64,000 bases of DNA from Nonomuraea africana (GTDB taxonomy: Bacteria > Actinomycetota > Actinomycetes > Streptosporangiales > Streptosporangiaceae), in assembly GCF_014873535.1 (NCBI RefSeq), contig NZ_JADBEF010000001.1, forward strand, positions 3,720,001 through 3,784,000, written 5' to 3'. The notes under the pieces were generated by a model, which saw only the letters and a program-made list of their open reading frames with translations, ran no database searches and was not told the DNA's origin. Shown piece by piece: positions 8,357 to 16,294 of this stretch; position 1 is the first letter of the stretch, and the number at the start of each line of letters is the position of its first letter. The position numbers and the translations under genes are program-made.

Positions 8357-8374
8357 TGATGTGTGACATCACAC
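8357..8374. promoter_or_regulatory. Candidate operator of the GntR regulator upstream of livK
   Basis: Two nested palindromes overlap here: TGATGT-GTG-ACATCA at 8357-8371 and GTGTGA-CA-TCACAC at 8361-8374. The octamer TGTGACAT recurs, in the opposite orientation, in the palindrome at 13143-13155 before the other unit of the locus. Position and symmetry suit a FadR-type GntR site. The assignment is inference. Confidence 0.55.
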
Positions 8375-8441
8375 TGGTGTGCCGGTGGCCGGTCAAGCGC
8401 CGATATCAGACCGTTAGCGTCATAACACGCCCAGGGCCCGT

Positions 8442-8477
8442 CCAGGGAGGTCCCGGTCAAAACCGTGACCTCCCTGG
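8442..8477 (-). terminator. Hairpin terminator after the hydroxyproline dehydrogenase unit
   Basis: CCAGGGAGGTC and GACCTCCCTGG flank inner arms CGGT/ACCG, giving a 16-bp stem with one mismatch and a CAAA loop. It lies 43 bases beyond the stop of the epimerase gene. It has no U-tract, as is common in actinomycetes. It probably separates the two leftward units. Confidence 0.6.
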
Positions 8478-8520
8478 TATTCCGGGCAGCCCGAAACGGC
8501 CACCGTACTGTGCTGACCCG

Positions 8521-9522
8521 TCAGAGGACGAAGCCCTCGGGGAACGGGTCGCGTGGGTCGAGGAAGTACTGCGCGGTCCCGGTGATCCACGCCCTTCCCG
8601 TGATCGTCGGCACGACCGCCGGACGACCGCCCACGCTCGTCTCCTCCACCAGGCGTCCGATGAACCTGGTCCCGATGAAGGACTCGTTGACGAAGTCCGC
8701 CCCCAGCGCCAGCTCGCCCCTGGCGTGCAGCTGGGCCATGCGGGCGCTGGTGCCCGTCCCGCACGGCGAGCGGTCGAACCAGCCGGGGTGGATCGCCATC
8801 GCGTGCCTGGAGTGCCCGGCGGTGGAGCCGGGCGCCCTGAAGTACACGTGGTGGCAGCCGCGGATCCGCTCGTCCTCCGGATGCACGGGCTCGTCGGCGG
8901 CGTTGATCGCCGACATGGTGGCCAGGCCCGCCGCCAGGATCTCGTTCTTGGCCGCCCGGTCGAAGGGCAGCTTGTAGTCGTCGAGGTCGACGATGGCGTA
9001 GAAGTTGCCGCCGTAGGCCAGGTCGTAGCGAACCTGTCCGAACCCCGGCACCTCCACCACCGCGTCCAGCCTGTCGCTGTAGGCGGGGACGTTGCGCAGG
9101 GTCACCGACTCGGCGACGCCGTCCTTCACGGCCACGTCCACGACGACCAGCCCCGCGGGCACCTCCAGGCGGACGGTCGTCACCGGCTCGACGACCTCGA
9201 CCATCCCGGTCTCCACCAGGACGGTGGCCACCCCGATCGTGCCGTGGCCGCACATCGGCAGGTAGCCGGACACCTCGATGAACAGCACCCCCCAGTCCGC
9301 GTCGGGGCGGGTGGGCGGCTGCAGGATGGCCCCGCTCATGGCGGCGTGCCCCCGCGGCTCGTTCATCAGCAGCTGCTTGATGTGGTCGAAGTGCTCGCGG
9401 AAGTAGACGCGGCGCTCGGCCATGCTGTTACCGGGGATGACGCCGACGCCGCCGGTGACGACCCTGGTGGGCATGCCCTCGGTATGGGAGTCGACGGCGT
9501 GGAAGACCCGCTTGGTCCTCAT
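8521..9522 (-). CDS. 4-hydroxyproline epimerase (proline racemase family)
   Basis: A 333-residue enzyme expected to convert trans-4-hydroxy-L-proline to cis-4-hydroxy-D-proline, the first step of bacterial hydroxyproline use. The catalytic cysteines are Cys91 (LPMCGHGTIG) and Cys254 (DRSPCGTGT), with Asp250. The N-terminal SHTEGMPTRVV segment and overall length match 4HypE enzymes. The ATG at 9522 overlaps the stop of the DapA-family gene as ATGA; the longer upstream frame merely reads through that gene. It is last in the dehydrogenase/deaminase unit, and that setting makes 4HypE more likely than proline racemase. Confidence 0.88.
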   Translation of the reverse strand: MRTKRVFHAVDSHTEGMPTRVVTGGVGVIPGNSMAERRVYFREHFDHIKQLLMNEPRGHAAMSGAILQPPTRPDADWGVLFIEVSGYLPMCGHGTIGVATVLVETGMVEVVEPVTTVRLEVPAGLVVVDVAVKDGVAESVTLRNVPAYSDRLDAVVEVPGFGQVRYDLAYGGNFYAIVDLDDYKLPFDRAAKNEILAAGLATMSAINAADEPVHPEDERIRGCHHVYFRAPGSTAGHSRHAMAIHPGWFDRSPCGTGTSARMAQLHARGELALGADFVNESFIGTRFIGRLVEETSVGGRPAVVPTITGRAWITGTAQYFLDPRDPFPEGFVL

Positions 9523-10412
9523 CTCAGCCCCTCCGCCAGCACCTTCTCCGTCGCGGCCCGCACCGCCGCCGCGTGCTCGTCGGTCAGCGGGAGCCTGGGC
9601 GGCCTGCACGGCCCGCCGTACCTGCCCGCGAGGTCCATGGACAGCTTGATGGCCTGGACGAACTCGGTCCTGGCGTCCCAGCGCAGCAGCGGGTGGAGCG
9701 TGCGGTACAGCGGCAGCGCGGTCTCCAGGTCGTGCGCCATGGCGGCCCGGTATAGGGCGACGGTCGAGGCGGGCAGGGAGTTGGGGAACCCGGCGATCCA
9801 CCCCTTGGCGCCCGCCAGCGCCAGCTCGAGCACCACGTCGTCGGTGCCGATGAGCACGTCGAGGCCGGGCGCCAGCTCGGCGATCTCGTAGGCGCGGCGC
9901 ACGTCGCCGGTGAACTCCTTCACCGCGACGATCAGCCCCTCGTCGAACAGCCTGGCCAGCAGCGCGGGAGTCAGGTCGACCTTGGTGTCATAGGGGTTGT
10001 TGTAGGCGACGATCGGCAGGCCCGCCTTCGCCACCTCCCTGTAGTGGTCGATCACGGTCCGCTCGTCGGCGCGGTAGGAGTTCGGCGGCAGCAGCATGAC
10101 GCACGCGCATCCGGCGTCGCGGGCGTGCTCGGCCCAGCGGCGCGACTCGGCCGAGCCGTACGCGCCGACGCCCGCCATCACGTTGCGACCGCCGATGGCC
10201 GCCACCGCCGTCTCGACGACCTTGGCCCGTTCCTCGGGGGAAAGAGTTTGGTACTCCCCGAGCGAGCCGTTCACGGCCACGCCGTCACAGCCCTGCTCGA
10301 CCAGCCATCGGCAGTGCTCGGCGAACCCGTCGAAATCCGCCGACAGGTCGTCGCGCAGGGGAAGGGCCGTGGCGACCATGATTCCGTGCCATGGCTCAAC
10401 GCGGTTGCTCAT
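9519..10412 (-). CDS. DapA-family lyase, likely 1-pyrroline-4-hydroxy-2-carboxylate deaminase
   Basis: A 297-residue class I aldolase-fold enzyme of the dihydrodipicolinate synthase/N-acetylneuraminate lyase family. Lys165 (VAVKEFTGD) is the Schiff-base lysine and Tyr137 (AYNNP) the catalytic tyrosine. The usual GTTGE loop reads NGSLGEY. In hydroxyproline clusters this family deaminates 1-pyrroline-4-hydroxy-2-carboxylate to 2-oxoglutarate semialdehyde, and its place between the D-hydroxyproline dehydrogenase and the epimerase supports that. I start it at the ATG at 10412, inside the end of the upstream gene and behind GAGAGG, rather than at the TTG at 10427. The next pathway enzyme, the semialdehyde dehydrogenase, is not in the window. 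Confidence 0.87.
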   Translation of the reverse strand: MSNRVEPWHGIMVATALPLRDDLSADFDGFAEHCRWLVEQGCDGVAVNGSLGEYQTLSPEERAKVVETAVAAIGGRNVMAGVGAYGSAESRRWAEHARDAGCACVMLLPPNSYRADERTVIDHYREVAKAGLPIVAYNNPYDTKVDLTPALLARLFDEGLIVAVKEFTGDVRRAYEIAELAPGLDVLIGTDDVVLELALAGAKGWIAGFPNSLPASTVALYRAAMAHDLETALPLYRTLHPLLRWDARTEFVQAIKLSMDLAGRYGGPCRPPRLPLTDEHAAAVRAATEKVLAEGLR

Positions 10413-11751
10413 CTTCGATCCTCTCAAGACAGCCGAGGGTGATCGGCTGGACTATGGGGCGGCGGGTGGCTTGGGGTCGCTCGCCGGCCAGGCAGGAGAC
10501 CGCGTAACCGCAGATCCTGCCCTGGCACCAGCCCATCCCCGGGCGGGCGAGCAGCTTGACGGAGCGCGCGTCGGTGGCGCCCAGGTCCATGGCCTCGCGG
10601 ATGGCGCTCACCGGCACCTCCTCGCAGCGGCACACGAGCGTGTCGTCGGCCAGCCAGGACTGCCAGCCCGGCTGGACGGGATAGGCCTCCTGCAACGCGC
10701 GCGCGAAGGCGCGCAGCCGCTCGCCGCGCCTGCGCAGGACGCCGGGAACGGGCTCCCCGCCCGAGCGCGAGGCGAGGTCATGAGCGATGGCCAGGCCCGC
10801 GGCGCGCCCCTCCAGCTCGGCCAGCGCCGCGCCGCCGACGCCGGTGGGCTCGCCCGCGGCGTAGACCGCGGCCACGCTGGTGCGCTGGCCCTCGTCGACG
10901 ACCACGACGGGGCTGCCGTCGGCCGAGTGCGCCGTGGCGCAGCCCAGCTGGACGGCCAGGTCGATCTGCGGGACGAAGCCGTAGCCGACGGCGACCGCGT
11001 CGCACTCGACCGTCCGCGACGACAGCACCCGCCACGTGGGGTCCAGGCGCGCGACGGTCACGTGGGTGACGCGGGCCGAGCCGTGGGCCGCCACGACCGC
11101 GTGCCGGGTCCGGTACGGCACGCGGTGCCTGGCCAGCGCGGCCCCGTACCCGAGCGCCTCGCCCGTCTTCCCCGCGGCCAGCATGGGATGCCTGGCCAGG
11201 CCGAGCAGGCCGTTGGCCTCGAAGACCCCCGCGACCGAGGCTCCCGCCGCCGCGAGACCGGCGGCCACGGGCAGCAGGAAGGGGCCGGTGCCCGAGACGA
11301 CGACCCGCCGGCCCACCGGCACGCCCTCGCCCTTGAGCAGGGCCTGCGCGCCGCCTGCCGTGAACACGCCGGGCAGGTCCCAGCCGGGGAAGGGCAGCGG
11401 CCTGTCGTGCGCGCCGGTGGCGATCAGCAGCGATCGGCAGGTGAGCGTGACGGGCCGCTCCTCCTCGCCTGCCATGCCGTGGACGGTGAAGGCCTCCGCG
11501 TCCCGCTCGACGGCCCAGACCTTGTGGTCGAGCAGGAGGTCGGCCGTGGTCCTGAGGGCGCGGCACTGCCGGACGAAGCGGTCCGCGCCGCGTCCCGACG
11601 GCAGGCTGCTCGCGCGGTGCCTGAAGTACTGGCCGCCGAGGCGGGGGCCGGCGTCGACCAGGGCCACGCGCAGCCCCGCCTGGGCGGCGCTCAGCGCGCC
11701 CGCCACTCCCGCGGGGCCGCCGCCGACGACGACGAGGTCGTAGCCGGTCAT
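10396..11751 (-). CDS. FAD/NAD-dependent oxidoreductase subunit with BFD-like [2Fe-2S] domain (D-hydroxyproline dehydrogenase alpha-type)
   Basis: A 451-residue flavoprotein. An FAD-binding Rossmann motif (VVGGGPAGVAGA) lies at the N-terminus and a second dinucleotide loop (VVSGTGPFLLPVA) mid-protein. The C-terminal BFD-like Fe-S region has cysteines in VCRCEEV and GWCQGRICGY. Proteins of this type form hetero-oligomeric dehydrogenases with a small 2Fe-2S protein and a DAO-type subunit, all present here. The ATG at 11751 overlaps the ferredoxin-like gene as ATGA, and the 3' end overlaps the next gene by 17 bases. The role is electron transfer from cis-4-hydroxy-D-proline oxidation, inferred from context. 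Confidence 0.87.
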   Translation of the reverse strand: MTGYDLVVVGGGPAGVAGALSAAQAGLRVALVDAGPRLGGQYFRHRASSLPSGRGADRFVRQCRALRTTADLLLDHKVWAVERDAEAFTVHGMAGEEERPVTLTCRSLLIATGAHDRPLPFPGWDLPGVFTAGGAQALLKGEGVPVGRRVVVSGTGPFLLPVAAGLAAAGASVAGVFEANGLLGLARHPMLAAGKTGEALGYGAALARHRVPYRTRHAVVAAHGSARVTHVTVARLDPTWRVLSSRTVECDAVAVGYGFVPQIDLAVQLGCATAHSADGSPVVVVDEGQRTSVAAVYAAGEPTGVGGAALAELEGRAAGLAIAHDLASRSGGEPVPGVLRRRGERLRAFARALQEAYPVQPGWQSWLADDTLVCRCEEVPVSAIREAMDLGATDARSVKLLARPGMGWCQGRICGYAVSCLAGERPQATRRPIVQPITLGCLERIEDEQPR

Positions 11752-11990
11752 GAGGTGGTCACCTCGTCTCCTGGGCGGGCCCGCACCAGGCAGGCGCGCT
11801 GGGACTCGCGTCCGTTGACCGTGACCAGGCAGTCGAAGCAGACGCCGATGCCGCAGAACAGGCCGCGCGGCCTGCCTTCGTGCCTGGTGGAGCGCCATGA
11901 CGTGATGCCCGCCGCATGGAGGGCCGCGCCGACGCTCTGGCCGGCCACGACGGGCACGGCTCTGCCGTCCACGGTGATCTCGAAGTTCAC
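11748..11990 (-). CDS. Small [2Fe-2S]-binding subunit (D-hydroxyproline dehydrogenase gamma-type)
   Basis: An 80-residue ferredoxin-like protein of the Fer2_4 type. Cysteines in GLFCGIGVCFDCLVTVNG and RACL supply the four ligands of one [2Fe-2S] cluster. It sits between the two flavoprotein genes and overlaps both by four bases (GTGA at its start, ATGA at its end), so the three subunits are made in a fixed ratio. The GTG start is preceded by GGAGGTTCGC. Its length is normal for the small subunit of amino-acid dehydrogenases of this type. Confidence 0.9.
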   Translation of the reverse strand: MNFEITVDGRAVPVVAGQSVGAALHAAGITSWRSTRHEGRPRGLFCGIGVCFDCLVTVNGRESQRACLVRARPGDEVTTS

Positions 11991-13117
11991 GCGAACCTCC
12001 CTGGGCTGAAGGGGTCCAGGTCGAGGGCGGTGCGCTCCCCCGACAGCAGCTGGGCGAGCAGGTGGCCGGTGGCGGGCGCGAGGCCGATGCCCGCGCCCTC
12101 GTGCCCGCAGGCGTGCAGGAGCCCGGGCACGCGCGGGTCCTGGCCGATCACCGGCAGATGGTCGGGGCAGTACGGCCGGAAGCCGCAGTAGGACCTGATC
12201 ACGCGCCGGTCCCTGAGCACCGGGAACAGCGCGGTGGCCTGGGCCGCCAGCGTGCGCAGCACCGGGATCGAGGTGGTCGTGTCGAAGCCGACCCGCTCCC
12301 TGCTGGCGCCGATGAGCACGGTGCCCGCGGGCGTGCCCTCGACGACCGCGGAGGTCTCGAGGTCGGCCGAGTCGCTGGCGACGTTGGTCACGTAGGCGGC
12401 AGTGTAGACCTTGTGCCTGATCAGCGGCTCCCTGAGGGGCTCGGTGACCAGGATGAAGCCGCGCCTCGGCAGGATCGGCAGCTCCACCCCCGCCATGGCC
12501 GCGATCTGGCCGCCCCAGGTACCCGCCGCGTTGATCACGGATCCGCCGAGGATGTCGCCGTGATCGGTGCGCACGCCCGTGACCCGTTCGCCGCTGCGCA
12601 TGAACCCGGTGACCGTGACGCCGGTCCGCAGGCGTAGCGCGCCGTGGCCGAAGCTGTCGGCGCCCTGCCTGATGAGGCGGGCGGCCGCCAGCATGGGCTG
12701 CACCTGGGCGTCCTGCGGGTAGAAGACGCCGCCCGCGAGGCCGTCGGCCAGGTGCGGCTCGTAGTCGTGCAGCGCGGAGTCCGGCACGACGGTGTGCTCC
12801 ACGCCCTGCTTGTCCGCCAGCTCCACCAGCCGCCGCTGGACCTCCCCGCTCTCCGCCACGACCAGGCCGCCCTTGGGCTCGAACTCGAACCCGCCGTGGC
12901 CCGCCAGCTCGCGCCAGAGCCGGTTGGACAGCAGCGCCAGGTCGAGCTCAGGGCCCGGCTCCTTGTCGGAGACCAGCACGTTGCCCTCGCCTGCGCCGGT
13001 GGTGCCGCCCGCCACGGGGCCGCGGTCGAGCACCGTCACGTCGAGGCCTGCGGCCGCCGCGTAGTAGGCGCACGCCGCGCCCACGACGCCTGCGCCGATG
13101 ACGATCACATCGGACAT
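11987..13117 (-). CDS. FAD-dependent D-amino-acid oxidase-type dehydrogenase (D-hydroxyproline dehydrogenase beta-type)
   Basis: A 376-residue DAO-superfamily flavoenzyme. The N-terminal Rossmann motif is VIVIGAGVVGAACAYYAA, followed by the GGTTGAGEGN segment. The C-terminal FAD contact region is CGHEGAGIGLAPATG. It probably oxidises cis-4-hydroxy-D-proline to 1-pyrroline-4-hydroxy-2-carboxylate, passing electrons to the Fe-S and FAD/BFD subunits encoded downstream. It is the first gene of the leftward catabolic unit, with a good AGGAG site before the ATG and a 13-bp palindrome about 26 bases upstream. Related sarcosine or glycine oxidases are the main alternatives, made less likely by the neighbours. 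Confidence 0.87.
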   Translation of the reverse strand: MSDVIVIGAGVVGAACAYYAAAAGLDVTVLDRGPVAGGTTGAGEGNVLVSDKEPGPELDLALLSNRLWRELAGHGGFEFEPKGGLVVAESGEVQRRLVELADKQGVEHTVVPDSALHDYEPHLADGLAGGVFYPQDAQVQPMLAAARLIRQGADSFGHGALRLRTGVTVTGFMRSGERVTGVRTDHGDILGGSVINAAGTWGGQIAAMAGVELPILPRRGFILVTEPLREPLIRHKVYTAAYVTNVASDSADLETSAVVEGTPAGTVLIGASRERVGFDTTTSIPVLRTLAAQATALFPVLRDRRVIRSYCGFRPYCPDHLPVIGQDPRVPGLLHACGHEGAGIGLAPATGHLLAQLLSGERTALDLDPFSPGRFA

Positions 13118-13142
13118 CGTGTCTCCTCACCTCCTCGCAGTA

Positions 13143-13155
13143 ATATGTCACATAT
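13143..13155. promoter_or_regulatory. Candidate operator upstream of the D-hydroxyproline dehydrogenase unit
   Basis: A perfect odd-centred palindrome, ATATGT-C-ACATAT. Read on the minus strand it contains TGTGACAT, as does the livK operator candidate. It lies 26 bases before the ATG of the DAO-type gene and is AT-rich in a GC-rich background. It is probably a second site for the locus GntR regulator. Confidence 0.5.
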
Positions 13156-13236
13156 CTTCCCCGCCTGTGAACCCCCGTCCGGTGGAGGGCCCGGCCGGTG
13201 GGAAGAGCACGCACCCTGCCCCCTACCATCGAAGAC

Positions 13237-14193
13237 GTGAAATCCTTCTGGCCGCCTACCCCCCGTTCGATGAGCCTGTGGGCCCTGCTGTCCGTGATCG
13301 CCAACGCCGGCATCACGGTCACCGGCGCGGCCGTGCGGGTCACGGGATCGGGGCTGGGCTGCCCGACCTGGCCCAGGTGCACGCCCGACAGTTTCATTCC
13401 CGTCGCGCACCCTGAGCACAGCTGGGTCAACATGGGCGTCGAGTTCGGCAACCGGCTGCTCGCCTTCCTGGTGCTGGCCGTGGCGGCGATGTGCCTGCTG
13501 ACCGCGATGCGGATGGCCCCGCGCCGGCGCGACCTGATCCGGCTGGCCTGGCTGCAGCCCCTGGGGGTCGTCGCCCAGGCGCTGTGGGGCGGCCTGGTGG
13601 TGCGCACCGCGCTCAACCCCGTGACGGTGAGCGTCCACTTCCTCATCTCCATCGGCCTGATGGCGGCCTGCTGGCTCCTCTACGCCCGCTCCCGCGAGGG
13701 CGACGCCCCCGCCAGGCCCGTGGTGCACCGCGACATCCAGCGCCTCGGCCACGTGCTGGTGGCCGCCGTGGCCGTGCTGCTGGTCGCGGGCGTGGTGGTG
13801 ACGGGCACGGGCCCGCACTCGGGCGACGCGCTGGCCTCCCGCTTCGACTTCGACATCGAGACCGTGGCGCGCCTGCACGCCGACATCGTCTACGTCGTGG
13901 TCGGCCTCACCTTCGCGCTGCTGTTCGCGCTGCGCGTCACCGGTGCCCCCAGGCGCGCCCGCGCGGCGGCGACGGGCCTGCTGGTGATCGAGCTCGCCCA
14001 GGGCGTGATCGGCTACACCCAGTACTTCCTCGCCGTGCCCGCGTTCCTCGTCGGCCTGCACGTGCTCGGCGCCACCGTGGTGTGGATCGGCGCCCTGCGC
14101 GTGGTCACCAGCCTGCGCACCCGCGACGAGGTGCCCGATGAGGTGCCCGACGAGGCCCCCGCCGCGCCGGCCGGCGTCCCCCTCCCCCACTGA
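13237..14193 (+). CDS. ctaA: Haem A synthase (COX15/CtaA)
   Basis: A 318-residue membrane enzyme that oxidises haem O to haem A for cytochrome c oxidase. It shows eight predicted helices in two four-helix halves. Conserved segments include VRVTGSGLGCPTWPRC with a cysteine pair in the first extracellular loop, the EFGNRLLAF region, and histidines in VHFLIS, LHADIVY and LHVLGA. CtaB, which makes the haem O substrate, is encoded nearby on the other strand. I prefer the GTG at 13237 over a frame start at 13198 because the added residues are not family-like; the ribosome site is weak, so the ATG at 13270 remains possible. Confidence 0.9.
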   Translation: MKSFWPPTPRSMSLWALLSVIANAGITVTGAAVRVTGSGLGCPTWPRCTPDSFIPVAHPEHSWVNMGVEFGNRLLAFLVLAVAAMCLLTAMRMAPRRRDLIRLAWLQPLGVVAQALWGGLVVRTALNPVTVSVHFLISIGLMAACWLLYARSREGDAPARPVVHRDIQRLGHVLVAAVAVLLVAGVVVTGTGPHSGDALASRFDFDIETVARLHADIVYVVVGLTFALLFALRVTGAPRRARAAATGLLVIELAQGVIGYTQYFLAVPAFLVGLHVLGATVVWIGALRVVTSLRTRDEVPDEVPDEAPAAPAGVPLPH

Positions 14194-14267
14194 CGGCCCG
14201 CCCCGAAGGTGGGAGGGTGTGGCACGATATGTCGGCCACTCCCCCACCGGCGCGAGGTGTGCGTTTC

Positions 14268-14954
14268 ATGCGATTCGTCCAGACTTCCCGTACGGCGGTG
14301 CGCCGCGCCTACCAGGGCGCGGTCGCGCTGAGCGTGCTGGCGATCGCCCCGCTGACCTGGGCCTGGCTGGGCAGCGAGAACCACCGCGTGGTGGCCGACA
14401 CGCCCGGCTGGCTGGCCAGGGTGCCCGACTCGGGCACCGCGCTCGTCCTCGGCGCGGGCCTGTTCTCCGGCCGGCCCAGCCCGATGCTCGCCAGGCGGCT
14501 CGACATCGCCGCGCAGCTCTACCGGGCGGGCAAGGTCAAGGCCGTGCTGCTGTCGGGCGACAACAGCAGGAAGGACTACGACGAACCCTCGGCCATGCGC
14601 GACTACCTGCTGGCCGAGGGGGTGCCCGACGCCGTGATCGTGCGCGACTACGCGGGCTTCGACACCTGGGACTCCTGTGTGCGGGCCCGCAGGGTCTTCG
14701 GCGCCGACGACGTCACCGTGGTCACGCAGTCCTTCCACCTGCCGAGGGCGGTGACGCTGTGCCGTACGGCGGGGCTGCGGGCCTTCGGCGTCGGCGACGA
14801 CTCGGCCAGGCGGTGGGCGGCCGAGACCTACGCCTCCGCCGCGCGGGAGTTCGGGGCCGCCGCGAAGGCGCTGGGCGACGTGGTGCTCGGCACCGAGCCG
14901 GTCTTCCCCGGCCCGAAGGAGACCTCGCTGCGGCAGGCCCAGACGGGCCGGTGA
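14268..14954 (+). CDS. SanA/YdcF-like DUF218 membrane-anchored protein
   Basis: A 228-residue DUF218 protein of the SanA/ElyC type, envelope proteins linked to vancomycin exclusion or undecaprenyl-carrier economy in other bacteria. One hydrophobic helix near residues 17-37 anchors the domain outside the cell. The DUF218 core contains VLGAGLFSGRPSPMLARRLD, LSGDNSRKDYDEPSAM and VTQSFHLPRA, all characteristic. The ATG at 14268 has GAGGTG eight bases upstream; a GTG 51 bases earlier is less convincing. It lies between ctaA and the convergent prsW gene. The biochemical activity is not established for this family. Confidence 0.82.
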   Translation: MRFVQTSRTAVRRAYQGAVALSVLAIAPLTWAWLGSENHRVVADTPGWLARVPDSGTALVLGAGLFSGRPSPMLARRLDIAAQLYRAGKVKAVLLSGDNSRKDYDEPSAMRDYLLAEGVPDAVIVRDYAGFDTWDSCVRARRVFGADDVTVVTQSFHLPRAVTLCRTAGLRAFGVGDDSARRWAAETYASAAREFGAAAKALGDVVLGTEPVFPGPKETSLRQAQTGR

Positions 14955-14970
14955 GCGCGCGGAGCGGGCG

Positions 14971-15034
14971 GCTCGACCGGCGGCTCGGACCGGCCGCTCG
15001 GACCGGTCGCTAGGACCGGCCACTCAGACCGGCC
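14971..15034. repeat. About five 13-bp tandem repeats between the SanA-like gene and prsW
   Basis: The unit is GCTCGGACCGGCC. Copies lie at 14971-14982 (12 bp, degenerate), 14983-14995, 14996-15008, 15009-15021 and 15022-15034, the last running into the 3' end of prsW. Each unit contains the near-palindrome GGACCGGCC, so RNA from either strand could fold. It may act as a transcription barrier for the convergent genes. Confidence 0.6.
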
Positions 15035-16265
15035 AGTGGCCGTCCGTGGAGGGGGAGGGCGCGCCAGGGGCGTAACCCGGCGGCGGGGTGCCGTGGGCGG
15101 CGGCGCGCGCGTGCTGGCGGGGCACGGGGAAGCGGGCCTTGGCCGCGCTCATGCACTCGAGCAGCGCCCGCTGCTCCTCGTGGAAGGTCTGGTCGTCGAC
15201 GATGTGGCGGAACGCCCGCTCGTGCAGCAGCCCGAGCTCGGTGGCGGCGAGCTGGTAGTCGCTCATCGCCCGCACGCCTGCCTTGCCGCCGTGCGCCTTG
15301 GCCCACTGCCTGGCCTGCCTGCGCCGCGACAGCGCCGAGAGCATGAAGATGTCGGCGGCGTCGACCAGCCGCGTCGGCTCGTAGGGCGGCAGGTAGCGCT
15401 GCAGGAGGGCGACGATGCGCCGCCTGTCGCGCAGGACCACGCCGATGAGCGTGAAGAGCACCACCAGCAGCACCAGGTAGGCGATCACCAGGCCGACGAA
15501 GCCGCCGTAGGAGGCCAGGCCGTTCCACATGCCGTGCAGCAGCATCGCGGCGATCCAGCCCGCCAGGATGACGAGGGCCCGGTCGGAGCCGGAGCGCCTG
15601 GCGGCGTAGGCGACGGCCACGCCGGTCATCGAGGTGAACAGCGGGTGCGCGAACGGCGAGAGGATGCCGCGCAGCACGACCGTCACCGCCAGCCCCTGCA
15701 CGCCGAACTGGTCCTGGGCGGCGATGTAGTAGCTGACGTTCTCGGTCATGGCGAAACCGAGGCCTACCATGCTGGCGTAGATGATGCCGTCGGTCGGTCC
15801 GTCGAGTTCGGCGCGGCGAAAGCGCAGCAGCCCGAGCAGGACCAGGCCCTTCATCGTCTCCTCCACCACGGGGGCGCCGAAGGTGGCGGCGATGTTGCGC
15901 GCGCTGGCCGCCGACAGCCCCACGGTGTCGGTGATGTAGTGCAGGTTGAGCGAGTTGACGATGCCCGCCACCAGCACGGCGATGCCCGCCCCCCACGCGA
16001 AGGCGAAGACGAGGTTGCTGCGCGGCTCCGGCTCCATGCGGTCGAGCGCCAGCACGGCCGCCAGCAGCAGCGGCACCGGCGCGAACGCCAGGATGAGCGC
16101 GATGAAGAACTGCACCGGCGCGCCGTTGAGCACGTCGAAGGAGAAGGAGACCAGAGCGCAGATGCCCGCCAGCACCAGGCCCGCGATCAACGCGAAGGAC
16201 GGCCGGTCCTTGAACACCCAGCGTGGATCACGGGTCTTCATACCGTGACTGTAACGGATCGCCAT
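15024..16265 (-). CDS. prsW: PrsW family intramembrane metalloprotease
   Basis: A 413-residue polytopic membrane protein. It has the PrsW glutamate motif EExxK (Glu135-Glu136, VVEETMKG), FxxxE (Phe171-Glu175, FAMTENV) and later histidine-containing helices (AHPLF, LLHGMWNG). PrsW proteases cut anti-sigma factors in Bacillus; the target here is unknown, and no sigma/anti-sigma pair is nearby. After the membrane domain comes a hydrophilic C-terminal region of roughly 150 residues ending in a Pro-rich tail. The ATG at 16265 follows GGAAGGA and is preferred to the ATG at 16241. The 3' end overlaps the 13-bp tandem repeats. Confidence 0.87.
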   Translation of the reverse strand: MAIRYSHGMKTRDPRWVFKDRPSFALIAGLVLAGICALVSFSFDVLNGAPVQFFIALILAFAPVPLLLAAVLALDRMEPEPRSNLVFAFAWGAGIAVLVAGIVNSLNLHYITDTVGLSAASARNIAATFGAPVVEETMKGLVLLGLLRFRRAELDGPTDGIIYASMVGLGFAMTENVSYYIAAQDQFGVQGLAVTVVLRGILSPFAHPLFTSMTGVAVAYAARRSGSDRALVILAGWIAAMLLHGMWNGLASYGGFVGLVIAYLVLLVVLFTLIGVVLRDRRRIVALLQRYLPPYEPTRLVDAADIFMLSALSRRRQARQWAKAHGGKAGVRAMSDYQLAATELGLLHERAFRHIVDDQTFHEEQRALLECMSAAKARFPVPRQHARAAAHGTPPPGYAPGAPSPSTDGHWPV

Positions 16266-16294
16266 GACGCTGTCCTTCCCACTTCGAGAGCAGG

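Noticed and set aside
9523-9801. N-terminal extension of 4-hydroxyproline epimerase
   Set aside because: It overlaps the DapA-family gene in another frame; the ATGA-coupled ATG at 9522 matches the family start.
11752-11898. Extension of the FAD/BFD subunit into the 2Fe-2S gene
   Set aside because: The Arg/Pro/Leu-rich residues are a frame shadow; the Rossmann fold starts directly after the ATG at 11751.
13105-14247. Minus-strand 380-codon ORF opposite ctaA
   Set aside because: It has His/Gln/Gly-rich shadow composition and is antisense to a conserved membrane protein.
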